The position numbers and the translations under genes were made by a program. Positions 11,409 to 23,243 of a stretch of 64,000 nt of DNA are shown piece by piece. The DNA is from Triplophysa rosa. Its lineage: Eukaryota; Chordata; Actinopteri; Cypriniformes; Nemacheilidae. Location: contig NC_079907.1 in assembly GCF_024868665.1 (NCBI RefSeq), positions 19,347,376 to 19,411,375 on the forward strand. Reading direction: 5' to 3'. Numbering within the stretch: position 1 is the stretch's first letter; each line of letters begins with the position of its first letter. The notes under the pieces were generated by a model. It was not told where the DNA came from. It worked only from the letters and a program-made list of their open reading frames with translations, and did no database searches.

Positions 11409-13205
11409 AATGTCATTAAACAGACACTGTTTCCTCAGGAGCTCATACTGACACCCTTAAAAATAAAGATATCACATTATAATTCAAATGACAGAAAGAT
11501 TCTGACAGCTGATAGCCAAGTCACGTTTTCCAGTAAGAATAACTCAAGCGACTACACTTGGTTTTTTTGGAAAGTATTGTTGCCATGGTGAATTTTTAAT
11601 TTTGGAGGGCAATAAGCCTCGATTTGGAGAGGCAGATCACTGGCTTTGCCAAAACGCTTTTTTATCTAGTGAAATTTCATGACAAACAGCAAGTCTTTAA
11701 TCGGTTTCTCATTAGCATGAAACAGTGTGACAGCAAATCAGTTTTCACCACATTCTAAAAGTTCAGAAATTACGACAAAAATCATAATCATGATCATGTT
11801 GGCCTATATTGAGATCACAATTATTTACCATGATTACTTGCTCACTGACTTCTGAAACAACATAAAAATAATGAAAATCAATGTAAAAAGCTGCACCACT
11901 GTAGATCCTTGCAAAATGGAATGCCGCACTATACTCGTTTTACCTCGATTACTTTGTTTTTTTAATCATTGGAAGACCAAATTGACAACTGTGATTAATG
12001 GCCATTAATTGGAAAGCCCTAAATTATTGTTAGCAAACATGCTGAAGGTCTTACGGTGGGGGAACCATATTCATATCCGAGTTTAATTCAGCCCAGCAAA
12101 GCTTAGCAACAGAAGATACGTGACGATAAACGTGAAAACTCCCGGGCAAATCACACTGGGTGGGGGGTTGTGATCAGGGCACATAACCCTAATCAAACTC
12201 AATAAAATCTTCCTCCACGGGGGGCATGAGGAGAGTCTCAACGTGTCATTCACACTGTGAAGCAGACACTTCAGAGCACGACCGCTCGTTACACTCTTAT
12301 TAGGAAATGTGTGGTTACAATCAAGCGCTCCGTCGCAGAACACGTCACGCTGAAGACCGTCTCTCCATCACACAAGTCATTTCCACAACAAGGCCACAAG
12401 TGTTCAAGTGTTGCGGAAGTGTCGTGTAGTCATTGGAGTGCAGTGGAAATTGGACTGCTCTTGCCAGCTTGACGCTAGAATGTGAAATAAATCCAATTTA
12501 CACAACACAAATATTTACAACAGTAGCCTAAATACAGCCCAGCACATATCCGTCAACAAAAACAAACCTCACCCTCACGGATCGGGGGGCTTGTCAGATG
12601 ACAAGAGCTAGCCCAAGACAGATTCAGAAATCTCTTCAGGACCAGAACCAGTGAGCAGATGTTTACGTTGTGTCTTTTTGTCTCTACTCTTTTCTGTTTT
12701 GGTTGTGAAAGTGCCTGGTAAACGGTACGAGACCTTCACAGCAGAGTTGACAACTATCACACATGACTCTTTCCAGCAGCTGATGGTCCATTTACTATCA
12801 CACGGTCGACATCACAGCGGCTCACAGATCCATGGCTTGACCCTGAAAATGCTCACACCAGTGTATTGTCAATCTGTGGCAAACAATGCATGCTGGGAAG
12901 GTCAGATCGTGGCAATACTGAATTTCACTATAGGGCTCTATACAGTGGGTAAAAATTGTATTTGGCAAGTGAATGATTTACCTTCCAGCTGGTCAGAGGG
13001 TTTATTAAAAACTAAAAATACAAGACTTGTAGATAACATGCAGAATTTAAAGCAATTTTTACAATTTGTTATGCATAGATTTTTTAGGTATTTTTTGCAC
13101 CAGGTCTTGTATATTATGGAGACACCCTTGAGGACAGAAAGGAATTTTCATTTTTGAAATAGATAGCGTTTTCTTGTAGGGTTGGGCCGATAGACGATGT
13201 TAGAT
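11409..13205. other. Intronic stretch, nothing recognised
   Basis: No convincing exon or element end. A 168-codon frame at 12651-13157 opens with a hydrophobic stretch but starts with GTG, lacks a recognised domain and runs into AT-rich low-complexity sequence, so I do not call it. Confidence 0.35.
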
Positions 13206-13440
13206 GTTGTATAAAGATGACTCGTGTCTGCGCAGCCCGCGTTGTATAAAGAAGACTCGTGTCTGCGCAGCCCGCGTTGTATAAAGAAGACTCGTGTCTG
13301 CTCAGCCCGCGTTGTATAAAGAAGACTCGTGTCTGCTCAGCCCGCGTTGTATAAAGAAGACTCGTGTCTGCGCAGCCCGCGGTGTATAAAGAAGACTCGT
13401 GTCTGCGCAGCCTGCGTTGTATAAAGAAGACGTGTTTCTG
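13206..13440. repeat. 35-bp minisatellite, about 7 units
   Basis: Seven tandem units start at 13206, 13241, 13276, 13311, 13346, 13381 and 13416, exactly 35 bases apart. Each has GTTGTATAAAGAAGACTC, then GTGTCTGCGCAGCCCGC. Variants are few: 'cgcag' against 'ctcag', one 'ggtgt' and one 'cctgc'. The last unit decays after 'gaagac'. Units contain both a TATAAA word and a GCGC word. Confidence 0.95.
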
Positions 13441-13931
13441 ACTCGTGTCAGATATCCTGATAAACTATACCAAGTGACTTTTTCAGTCGGCTAAATACAA
13501 AAAAAAATGTAAATGCACTTTTTACTGGTAAGATACATTCATACTGTTGCTCTTGACTCAATGATATTGTATTAGATGGCTTGAAACCAAACAACTCGAA
13601 TGTTTCTTTGACATTTCTGTGAACAGGACAGAGTAAAAATAAATGGTCCAAAGTTGTCATTGCACATGCTCATACAGATAATAATGTTCTCCGTTTCCAC
13701 ATAGCATCACAATGGTAATGTACAGGTAATGTTACAACCACTCATACTGGAAAACTACCAGGACCTGATTTACTGGTGTTTTTGAAAAGGTCATGTTTAC
13801 ATTTTACCTCCAGTTATTTACCAGTAAAGACTATGTATGAAAAGGGCTAATGGCTTATGATTAGAGCTGAGCAATATTCAAATATTAAATATTATCAAGG
13901 TAATTTACATTGTCTGCATTTGCAAGAAGAA

Positions 13932-13968
<37 letters not shown>

Positions 13969-15539
13969 TAGAGTTAGACAGTCCTACTCATGCTAATAGA
14001 CACAAATGTGCAAGAAGACCTTTAAGGGAAACTGCTAAAGATTTCCATTGTAATACAACGAGAACTTCAAAAAGCAAAAACACAAGATAAGTCGGCCGTC
14101 AGCTCAGTTTGGACCCTGCAGACAGACTGCAGACATCACAGTGGTGTAGCAAACAGTCGGAGTTTATTCCTTCTGAAGAAAGAAACTGCTTGGTAAAACT
14201 TGGTGGTAAAGTTTTAAAAGGTTAGACACGTCATCATCCAGGTGTGGCTTCTGTCCGACTGTTATTATGAAAACAGTGAGACTTTTCATCACAGGATGAG
14301 ATTCGGACGATGGCGTCATTAGAAACAACGGGCAGTCCTGAAACAAACAGCTTGCAGACGATGCTTTGACTCCGTAATGAGGAAATAAATCATCTGGAGA
14401 CACTTGTGGATAACAGTCGTCATATCACTGCTGAGGAAATGATGCTTCAAGGGGACTAGAAACGCTAAAGGCTGAAAAAAAGCACACGCTTTGTGACTGA
14501 GCTTCACTGACACTCGTGTATTTCAAAAACACTTTCCGGGTCTGACCTGCTTTACATTCAAGAGAAAATCTCCTGCTTTATCTCGCTTAAACAGCATTGA
14601 ACTTTCAACACGTATTTCCATCAAAAAGACTTAAGACGTATTAATGAAGTGCAGGTCCACTGCCAAAAACCAAGGGGTGAAATTCTGTCTCCTGGGGATT
14701 TCACCACTAGTATTCCATGTGGATGGGGTTTCCATGGCAACAAGCGACTCGTGGCACTTAAAGCGACAATGGGCTGGAGTGGGAGATAAAGCGCTTCTCT
14801 CTAAATTTTGGTTGCTAATGTCTTTAATGACTCTGGGTTGTATATCAAAGAGAGTCACGTGGCTTCACGCGGCCGGCCCTCTTTGAATGGGAACTTTCTC
14901 CATACCTATAAAGTTAATGAGAATTAAAATGGGAAGTCTAGAACAAAGCCGGCTACACCTTTTTTGAAAATGTGACAGCTGGGATGTTTTCACTCATACA
15001 TCCGACATAACATCAACCCGTTTGTGTGAGACTGTGTGTGCATGCGTGAGGCTTTAGTTTAGAAGAAGTATCATTATTAAAGTCGATGAGAAATCCACAT
15101 TTAAAACGTGAAACAAACCTGTGTGTGAGGATTTGTTCGTGTGTGTGTGGCAGATGTGTTTTAACTCCCGTCCCAAGAAATGATTCACCTGACCCTCGCC
15201 ATTTTTACACCTGTGTTATTAGATTGCGTGCACTGATGCTGTGTGACTGAATGCAGTCCTGTCTCTGTATGCAATGACAGGTGTATCATTCATTAACCCA
15301 CCCAACATTCTTAATCATGTGATTATGCTAATGAGCTCACACAGTACAACCAATAAGATGACACTTGTTATTATTAAAGGTACAGATCTGAATGAAAAGT
15401 ACTCATGTTGTGGCACAAAGACAGATTATCTTGTCATAATACGATATATCATCTCAAAATTCATGTTTTACTTGCACTAACACCTTGCTTGTTATGAAAG
15501 TCAGTTGTTCTCTTCTCTTCTCTTCGCTTGACTGAAGGA
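13441..15539. other. Intronic stretch with a (GA)n run, no gene seen
   Basis: Apart from a (GA)n microsatellite at 13934-13966, I see no exon, RNA gene or element ends. The opposed frames at 14631-14886 overlap each other and show no domain. Confidence 0.35.
13934..13966. repeat. (GA)n microsatellite
   Basis: Uninterrupted GA dinucleotides, about 16 units. Confidence 0.95.
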
Positions 15540-15543
15540 TTAA

Positions 15544-16411
15544 AGGGGTCATATGGCGCGAATATGTGTTTTTCTTTGTTGTGTTACAAGTTTCCCATGC
15601 ACCCATGCATGTATTAGACACGTAAAATTGCAAAAATGAAAGTGTCGGAAACAAAAGATGCATTCTATCTAAAAGCGAATGCTCACCCAGACCTGCCTGA
15701 AATGCCTCGTGTAACTACACCCCCACAAATCTACGTCAGTTGGTGGCATGATTTGACTAAGACCGCTCAAATGTGTATGCAAGTAAGGTGGGCGCACTTG
15801 TCAGTACAATTGCTTTGGAGCCTGATGTTCCAAATATGGTAAGAGGCGTTACATTTCCATCACAGTATTCGACCAATCACTACGCACTGGTTAACAGGCC
15901 AATCATAGCATACCTCGCTTTTCAGAGCGACGAGCTTTGTAAAAATCTGTGCGTTTCAGAGAGCGGGCCAAAGAGGAGATACAAACATGCACGGTATGTG
16001 GAAAATACAGCGTTTTTCAACCTTAAATTGTGTATACACATTACATTACATCTAAAACAAACCATAATATTCATTTTAGCCATGTCAGATGAAGGCTATC
16101 CTGATTTTGGCAAGTGGTTGATGTCCTTAGGGCAACATCATGTTGACCCTGGGACAACATTTAAATCAACCAATCAGAAATAAGTTTACAGTTTATTTTA
16201 AGTTTAATCTTACAACCAGGATTAGGTGCTTCTAGACCATTGTTTTTCACTTATCATTTCCCTCTGATTTTAGGGGTAAGTTATGGTTAGGGTTGGGGTT
16301 TGGTGTGGGTTTAGGTTTTATTTAAAAATGTTGTCCTTAGGTCAACAAAATATGTTGCCCTGAGGACATCAACCACTTGGCAAAATCAGGTCGAGCGTCA
16401 CATGACCCCTT
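15544..16411. mobile_element. Kolobok-like MITE, 'AGGGGTCATATG' family, copy 1
   Basis: Starts AGGGGTCATATGGC after TTAA (15540-15543) and ends CATGACCCCTT before TTAA (16412-16415). The interior is nearly the same as 29212-29771 and as the two arms of 24022-26174 (shared words 'gcattctatctaaaagcgaa' and 'gaccaatcactacgcactgg'). A later insertion sits at 16100-16390. A 136-codon frame at 15773-16183 runs through this repeat and is not a gene. Confidence 0.7.
16100..16390. mobile_element. MITE with 39-bp inverted ends, nested
   Basis: Starts CCTGATTTTGGCAAGTGG and ends CCACTTGGCAAAATCAGG. About 39 bases at each end are inverted copies with two or three mismatches. It interrupts the 15544-16411 MITE. 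One end of the same family ('gatgttgccctaaggac', 'atcaaccacttggcaaaacc') appears again at about 17780-17832. Confidence 0.7.
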
Positions 16412-16426
16412 TTAACACTTTGGATG

Positions 16427-16850
16427 TATGGGAAAGGAACAGTTCACCCAAAAATAAAAAATCTGTCAATTTATGTACCCTCACATTGTTCCAAACTTGT
16501 ATGTGACTGCTTCTTCAGTGGAACACAAAGGAAGATATTTAGAGAAATGTCTCGGTGGTTTCGTGTCCATACAATGGAATTAAAGGGAAACTTCACCCAA
16601 AAATGAAAGTTCTGTCATCATTTACTCACCTCCGAGTTGTTCCAAATCTGTATAAATGTCTTTGTTTTGATGAACACAGAGAAAGATATTTGGAAGAATG
16701 CTTATAACCAGACAGATTTTGCCCCCCATTGACTACCATAGTAGGAAAAATACAATGGTAGTCAAAAGTGCCCCAGAACTGTTTGCTCTCCTACATTCTT
16801 CAAAATGTCTTATGTGTTGTATTGTAAGTATTTTTCCTATGGGAGTGAGA
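16427..16850. mobile_element. Two adjacent TTAA-type MITE fragments ('AGTTCACCCAAAAATG' family)
   Basis: The first fragment begins near 16437 (CAGTTCACCCAAAAATAAAA); the second starts after TTAA at 16580-16583 with AGGGAAACTTCACCC. Both contain the 'gttccaaa...tgt' and 'gaagatattt' words seen in full copies at 49009-49389, 57476-57904 and 59525-59740. The right end of the second fragment is lost near 16850. Confidence 0.6.
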
Positions 16851-17368
16851 GATGTCAACTTAATGGAAAAAAATCAACAAACCCAATCAATCTTGCTTTC
16901 ACAATATTTCCATGACTCACATCCCAGTGAGGGCTTTATGATAGAGCGTGATCATGCGTTTGAGCCTCTCGCCTCACACCACACACGTGTTCACACATGA
17001 GCTGATGACTCGCGTCTCTAAACAGCCAATTCCTTGGAGTTTGTGACAAGACGCGGTGAGTTTGGAAATCAAAGGGGATGCACTAAATATGCATGAGGTC
17101 ATTAAAATCGTATTCTGTAAAGTCTCTCCTTCATTTGTTTATGTGTCAGGAGTAGTTTTTATATCTCCCTTCACCTGCTGAGCTTTTTGTATGTGATTCA
17201 ATTTGTACTTCGGATGTCCTGGCAACCATAAGGGTTCATTCAGAATTTTACAGAGAATGCTGTATAAAATCGTATCCAGTTCCTGAATTCCAGAATAAAC
17301 TTTCCCAAAACAAAATACTGTAAATACTTTTAATGCATAGTATAAGTAGGCAAATGGAGTGGTGCAAT

Positions 17369-18136
17369 GATGACGTATTTTTGTAGGCCGACCCAGAAGT
17401 TAGCGCCGCAGTGGTTCACTCGACCGAAAGCCTATGCACTTTTCCCGTAGACTTAGAAAATCGCAAAAAATAAGATCTGTGATTAAAAAGCTTTATGATG
17501 TTTCCACATTTTGTCTATCAAGATCATCTTAAAAGAGTAATGCAACATTTGTTACTTTTTAAGCCGTAATACAATCGGCAGAAGTAAAAAGCTAACACGA
17601 TACTATAAACAGACTACACGTAAGGTCGCTTGATATCAATGTCACCACCACCAATCCTCCCACAACTTTTTTAAACTCGATTAAAAAGGTGTTCCCTGGT
17701 AAGCAATTACTCTGTGAATGAATCCCCATCTAAGTTTTTAGAGATTTGTGTCCATGTTGCATTATTTGCGAGATTTATATGGCCCAGGGTCAACATGATG
17801 TTGCCCTAAGGACATCAACCACTTGGCAAAACCAGGAGAGCCGCGGGGATGTTAGACGTCATCGCACAAAGGAAGTAGTCGCTTTTAGGAGCTTGTTAGC
17901 AACCGCCGTTTTTAAGCCACAATAAGGCTTTATAAAATCATGAGCGGGTTATAACTGGTGTGTTTTATGTCATAGATTAAAACGTGAAAATATTTAGAGG
18001 TTTTGTTTACCACAGACCTTATTTCAGGCGATTTACCAAAAACCCATTCCAAAAACCCATAGACTTTGGAGCGATGGAACCAGAAGTCCTAAAATGCTAA
18101 CTCACTTCAGGGTTTTGCATACAAAAATACATCATC
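17369..18136. mobile_element. TIR element with a nested MITE end
   Basis: Starts GATGACGTATTTTTGTA and ends TACAAAAATACATCATC, a 16-of-17 inverted match; just inside, 'cccagaagttagcgcc' has a looser partner near 18085. A fragment of the 16100-16390 MITE family lies inside at 17780-17832. No coding capacity. Confidence 0.55.
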
Positions 18137-19682
18137 TCTGCGGTTTCTGAATTTATAAGAATCAGTTCGTAAATTCAGAGTTTTACCCAACCCTGGTAAA
18201 CATTATTCAGCTTGTTGAACTTCAAAAGAAAGAAAAAAATCCCAGCCCTGCAATCTGTTTAAAATGTAAAAACAACTGAAATAGAACCAGCAGCAAAAAC
18301 ACTTTTGATCAGATTTCATAAAGCAACAGCTGCTGCACAGATCAGACGGGCAGAGAGAGAGAAAGAAAGAGAGAGAGAGATTTGAGAAGTACAGTATGTG
18401 TATTTGCCTTGGTGGCAGAAGGCTAAAAAACATGATGCTGAAGATTGTCCTTTATCATGACATAATAATGGCTTTGTGGTTGTTGGTGGCTCTCGACTAT
18501 TTTCTCGTCGAGGAAATAGTCTGGCATTCTGTCACACTTAAGAGATGCAGATAAGACACAGATTGTGACTCACCTCTCTCTCTCTCTCTCTCTGACGCTG
18601 CTGTATGGTTGTATACACACACGCATATCCCAAAGCATGTCAAGACTCACAATTCTACCATTGTCAATAACAGCCTGAGATCAACCACAGATGAAAGTAA
18701 TACTACATACCATCAGCTAATATTATTCTGTCGTTTTTGAATGAAACACAATGCTTGTATGCATTTGGTTTAACAGGGAAAGAGCTGAATCTATTATGCA
18801 CATTGTGATTTTGGATAAATGATTACGTGAAGCTTGCAAATGAGTTTATCAGGCTGACATGCATGCAGATTCACTTGCCGTGTTGTTTTAGCAACACGAG
18901 ACGCATGAATCCTGTCAAACTCAATCAGGGCAATCAAGTGAAAATATAAGCTTTTTGTTTTATTTATTTGTTTTCTGGAAAATAGCCTTATTTTCCAGCA
19001 TCAAAATATTCAGTAAACAGTTACAAGGTCACATTGAATGTGTCTCATCATGTGTATATATATTCACATTCAGGTGTTTTTTTCAATGTGGCAATAGAGG
19101 CAAATCCAAACACAAAAAATATGAGATCAAATGCTCTTTCATAATTATAAATTAAACTATCCAGCAGAAACACAAGAGTCAAGCCAAGCGCATTTATTTT
19201 AATTTTCTGCAATGGCCACATGCTTTTAAAAATGTAGCTTTTCTGGTCAGTTAGATTAGAAAAAGAATCACTTTTGGGTAAACACTGCATTCATCAATGT
19301 CAATTTTTATTCAGCCGCCCAATCACAGTGCAGAAGGGGAGGGACAAACACCAAAAAACAACCAATCCGCACTTCCTACTGTACTTGTACAACGACTGGA
19401 TTACTATCTTTATTGATTCATTTTTTATTTCTTTACCAGTTATCCATTTCTGTACCAGATGTTATCCTCAGACTACCACAATATTAATATACCTGCTTAT
19501 TAAGCAAACCACCTAAAACATTTGATGCTACTATCACATTACTTTGGATGGTTTTCCATATCGTAGCAACTAAAGCGCTTCATCTGAAAAACAGCTGGCG
19601 TTTTTAAAGAAATGGGATGGGTTTTAGAATGTGAATATGTGACTCTGATGGGACAAATCACAAAATACAGTACGGTGGCCGT
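18137..19682. other. Intronic stretch with short simple repeats
   Basis: Contains an AG-rich run near 18352-18380 and a CT run near 18573-18593. No exon or element is recognisable. Confidence 0.35.
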
Positions 19683-20103
19683 GAAGTGAAAAACAAAACA
19701 ACAAATCACAAAACTAATAACAAATCTAAAAGCAAAATAAAAAATCCAAAATCACAATTACAAATCTGAAAACAAAACGACAAATCAGAAAACACAACCA
19801 CAAATCAGTCAAACCGGAAAAGATAGGTCTTTTGTTGGACTGGGATAGCTTATAATATAAGCATTTAACATGATATGTGCTTTTATCTGTGTCTCCGACG
19901 CATGCGGTGTGGCCGAGTTCTGCAACTGATAAAAGTACATATCATGTTATATGCTTATATTGTAAGCGATTTGACATTTTGTTTCCCGAATTGTTGTTGT
20001 GTTTTATGGTTTGCTATATTGTTTTTAGATTTGTAATTGTGATTTGTGATTTTTGATTTTGCTTTTAGATTTGCTATAGTTTTGCAATTTGTTGTTTTGT
20101 TTT
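19683..20103. mobile_element. Foldback element with 'acaaatcac' arms
   Basis: The left arm is rich in 'aacaaatcacaaaac' words and the right arm in their reverse complement ('gatttgtgattttt', 'atttgttgttttg'). The core is a strong palindrome: AAGCATTTAACATGATATGTG at 19859 (shortened here by position) pairs with the inverted form ending near 19967. The arms can fold into a hairpin of more than 150 bp. No coding sequence. Confidence 0.6.
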
Positions 20104-20493
20104 GCACAGAGACATGAGAGCAGTAACTATGATTGGCTGAAAACACTGACAGGATAACAAGATAATGTCCGTCTATGTTGCAGAGGGTCAAATGAAACAA
20201 ACAAAAAACTAAAGTACATAGACTTTCACTATAAACGTGCAGGTTTTCAGTAAATAAATAAAAAGTGCATTCTGTGAATGTTACTATCAAAACAGTTTTC
20301 ATGTTAATGAAAATGCTTATGTGTAATATTTCACATAAGTGGTTATGAACAAGTGGTTATGAATAATAATACTAATAGTTGAATAATACCTGAAAACACC
20401 AACTCTTAAACAGCTTAAACACAGCTGGGACATGAAATAATATGGGACAAAAACCACCACAGCTCTCTATATATACTGAGTATATCCTCTCTA

Positions 20494-20544
20494 GTGTGTG
20501 TGTGTGTGTGTGCGTGTGTGTGTGTGTGTGTGTGCGTGTGTGTG
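20494..20544. repeat. (TG)n microsatellite
   Basis: TG repeats with two 'tgcg' interruptions. Confidence 0.95.
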
Positions 20545-20794
20545 GTTTCCATGGTTACTCTCTCCTGAGATTAGCCGTTCTTAAGTTAAGGATGACAGCA
20601 CAGTGTACTGGTTTCCATGGCTACTCTTTCTTGACTGTGGTTTGTCTCTACACAACACAGTGGTGCAAAGCGCATTCTCTTGTCTTCATATGCATGTGTG
20701 CGTGTGTGTTTAGTCTTTGAGCGTTATTATTCATAAAATATTAGAGTGAAGTGTCTCAGGTGTGCGGGTGCATTGTTCTCTTTCTCTGACTCAC

Positions 20795-20908
20795 TCTTAA
20801 CTGTGGCAGTCCTGGTGCAGTTGTAGAGGATGGCGAGCTCTCCGAACACCTTCCCCGGCCCCATCGTGCAGAGTTTCATGCCCTCCTTGGTCACCTCCAC
20901 CTTTCCAT
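20795..20908 (-). CDS. prkg1: cGMP-dependent protein kinase 1, exon 3
   Basis: This exon encodes residues 158-195, the core of the first cyclic-nucleotide-binding domain (site A) of the cytosolic Ser/Thr kinase that carries nitric oxide and natriuretic peptide signals through cGMP. The frame reads [20 protein letters not shown] and then [22 protein letters not shown] at 179-182 and the RTAT stretch at 190-193 form the phosphate-binding cassette that holds cGMP. The acceptor is ...ttgctttcag before ATGGAAAGG; the donor is GTTAAGA followed by gtgagt. Length is 114 bases, entering with the last two bases of the Asp codon and leaving one base into the next codon, which matches exon 2. It differs from mammalian PRKG1 by single conservative changes (GMK for GVK). 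Whether this is the a or b fish paralogue cannot be told here. Confidence 0.95.
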
Positions 20909-20911
20909 CTG

Positions 20912-22352
20912 AAAGCAATCAGAGAGAAAACGCATGAGTCCATTGAAGATGCTCCGCTCGTGGAAGTATACATGACAGGCTGGAAACGCGGCCGCGCGGA
21001 AGCTGGAATGGGACCGAGCCGGGTATAATACATTCAAATAAACGTCGGCTTTCATTAGGAGACGCGTGCAGAAGCTCGGAGGAGGGGGGTGGGAGATGAG
21101 AGATCTCTGAAAAAGGTAAAGGCTCTGTAATATACCAGACAGAGAGAGAAATAGGCCAGAGAAAGATGGCATTAGTGAAGTATTACATGAGATGTACTAC
21201 CGCTATACAGAGAGTTGTATATTTCAGGTATAATGCGTACGGCACATGTTGCTTTAGATCATCAGATATTCATCAACAGTCTTGTGTCGCCTTCAAAAAG
21301 GGGACGAAAATATCGTCAATACAAATTACGTTCACATGAATGATCACTGAAGTCGAGTGGGAAACTACGTGTTGTCAACTTGATTTAGCAACTTTTTAAA
21401 CAAGTGCCTAGGGACAAATCTAACTGTTGCAATTTTTGGGAGAGTCCGTAGTGCTCCTAGTTTTTTTCTCACAATGGTTTGGGTCGGGTGTCTGACAACA
21501 AAAACAGAAAGAGCTGTTTTGGGCATTCGACTGTATGAAAATGCAGCATGTTTTGTTTTAGATGTGAATGTGTGACATGATAATATTGATGTAGCGTGGC
21601 CTCTGCAGATTCACTGACGCGTCACACAGAGTCTCAAATGTGACATTAAGGGTCTTCGCCATAGGTAAAAAAAAACTTTTCTTCTTCATCCTCGGTACGC
21701 TAGTCTGCAGCTGTGATGCTATCAGCAAGGCTAATCCAAACGGTCTACAAATAAACTGACCCAGAATCAGTTTGCTGTGGCCTCATACTCGTGCCACCTG
21801 GGGCCCGTCTGATGAAACAGGACCTCAGGAGCCCAGGGCATGCGTGAGCTCTGATAGCATGAAACAACAAACATCTGCCTGAAATCCTCTATGAATAGCA
21901 GTCTGCCCACTCAAAGGTGTACATGTGATGCAACACGCGGTGTTAAAACGACAAACACAACGCTTGACTCCAAGCCTGCCGGCAACTCGTTGTGAAAAGG
22001 GAAACATTAATGCTATAGTGTGCATATTATGTGACAGAACACTGTGAATATGATGAAATATTCAGCAGATATGAAACACAACACAAACTGACACAAATTC
22101 TTCAACAAAATGGCTACAGTTGATTTTGGGGAACATCTCCATTTCTGTTGGGGTTGAAGGGCTTCCAAGTGCCTCTACAAAAATCTCACCCACTTCTCCA
22201 TGAAGTCGTCTTATCCTCTGGCTAGAAATGGAGGACAGGTTACAAACTAAACCAATGTGACGGATTGCCAAAACATGAACAGGAGCACTGCACAAACAAA
22301 TGTATTATGATAAATCGATTTTTTGTTAGTTTGAGACTTGTTGTAGAATGTA
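20912..22352. other. prkg1 intron 2, left part, nothing recognised
   Basis: Starts just upstream of the exon 3 acceptor. Short opposed open frames (for example 20891-21172 minus, which includes part of exon 3's frame-shifted shadow) have no domain. Confidence 0.35.
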
Positions 22353-22643
22353 CAGTTAGTGGCCAAAAGTGATGTAGGACAATTGATGTCTCTGCCCTTA
22401 ATTCAAACCTATTATTAAAGATATACTGAAGATCTTTTATTTTTGCATGTGGTGCAGTTGTGTTTTGAGTGTAAAATGAATCTTAGCAAAAAATAAATAA
22501 AAATGACAACACATGAGCATAATAATAATAATACGCATTTTTTTGTATATTCTAATAAAACTGATACATAGTAGTTTGTCTTTTTTGTTAAATAATTCTG
22601 TCAAATAAACACCTTTACCATGCTCCATTTTGCAATACGTCTC

Positions 22644-23243
22644 ATATGTGACCCTGGACAACAAAACGTCTTGGTTACGGATGTAACCTCCGTTCCCTGA
22701 TGGAGGGAATGAGACGTTGTGTCAAGACAGAATGGGAATTGAACTTGAAAGCCTATCATCTCTGATTGTACTTTTAAAAGGCCAATGAACTTGGTGAATG
22801 GCATGGCATGCCAGTCTCCGCCCCGTGCATACAGGTATAAAAGGAAGATGGCTTGCCCATTCATTCACCTTTTGGGCTGAGGAACCTAAGAGGCATTCTC
22901 AGTCGCTGCAGCAGACGGCGAAGCGTTGTGGCATGAAGGACACAACGTCTCGTTCCCTCCATAAACGAGACATTCCCTTTCTGTTGGGTCTTCAAATATT
23001 GAGAAAATTGCCTGTGAAGTTGTTAATCAGAGGCTGAAGCAGGCCATCCACTCACAAAAATAATGTTTTTATATATTTAGGGTAGAAAATGTACAAAATA
23101 TGGAACGTGATCTTTACTTAATATCCTAATGATGTTTGGCATAAGAAAAATCAATAATTTTGACCCATACAATGTATTTTTGGCTTTTACTAAAAATGTT
23201 CCCGTGCTACTTAAGACTGGTTTTGTGATCCAGGGTCACATAT
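22644..23243. mobile_element. 'ATATGTGACCCTGG' TIR element, middle of the nest
   Basis: Starts ATATGTGACCCTGGACAAC and ends GATCCAGGGTCACATAT. The right arm holds the words 'cttaatatcctaatgat' and 'acccatacaatgtatttttg', which recur inverted at 62335-62690. It is interrupted by DIRS-derived sequence at 22667-22990. Confidence 0.65.
22667..22990 (-). mobile_element. Detached DIRS right end plus internal complementary region
   Basis: Starts CGTCTTGGTTACGGATGTAA, passes through 'ccctgatggagggaatgaga', then an ITR-like stretch with 'ggccaatgaa' and 'ggtataaaagg', then 'gttgtggcatgaaggacaca' and ends near 'cattccctttctgttggg'. In this order it matches the reverse complement of 28329-28712, that is, the right terminal repeat together with the internal complementary region of the DIRS element. 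No gag, recombinase or reverse transcriptase sequence is attached. It is more diverged than the copy at 28.7 kb. Confidence 0.65.

Noticed and set aside
12651..13157. 168-codon open frame with a hydrophobic N-terminus, possibly a secreted protein
   Set aside because: It begins with GTG, shows no domain, has no splice or promoter context and ends in AT-rich repeat-like sequence.
15773..16183. 136-codon frame, with a shorter relative read in the other two copies
   Set aside because: It follows a MITE present in three copies and breaks at a nested element; no domain is present.
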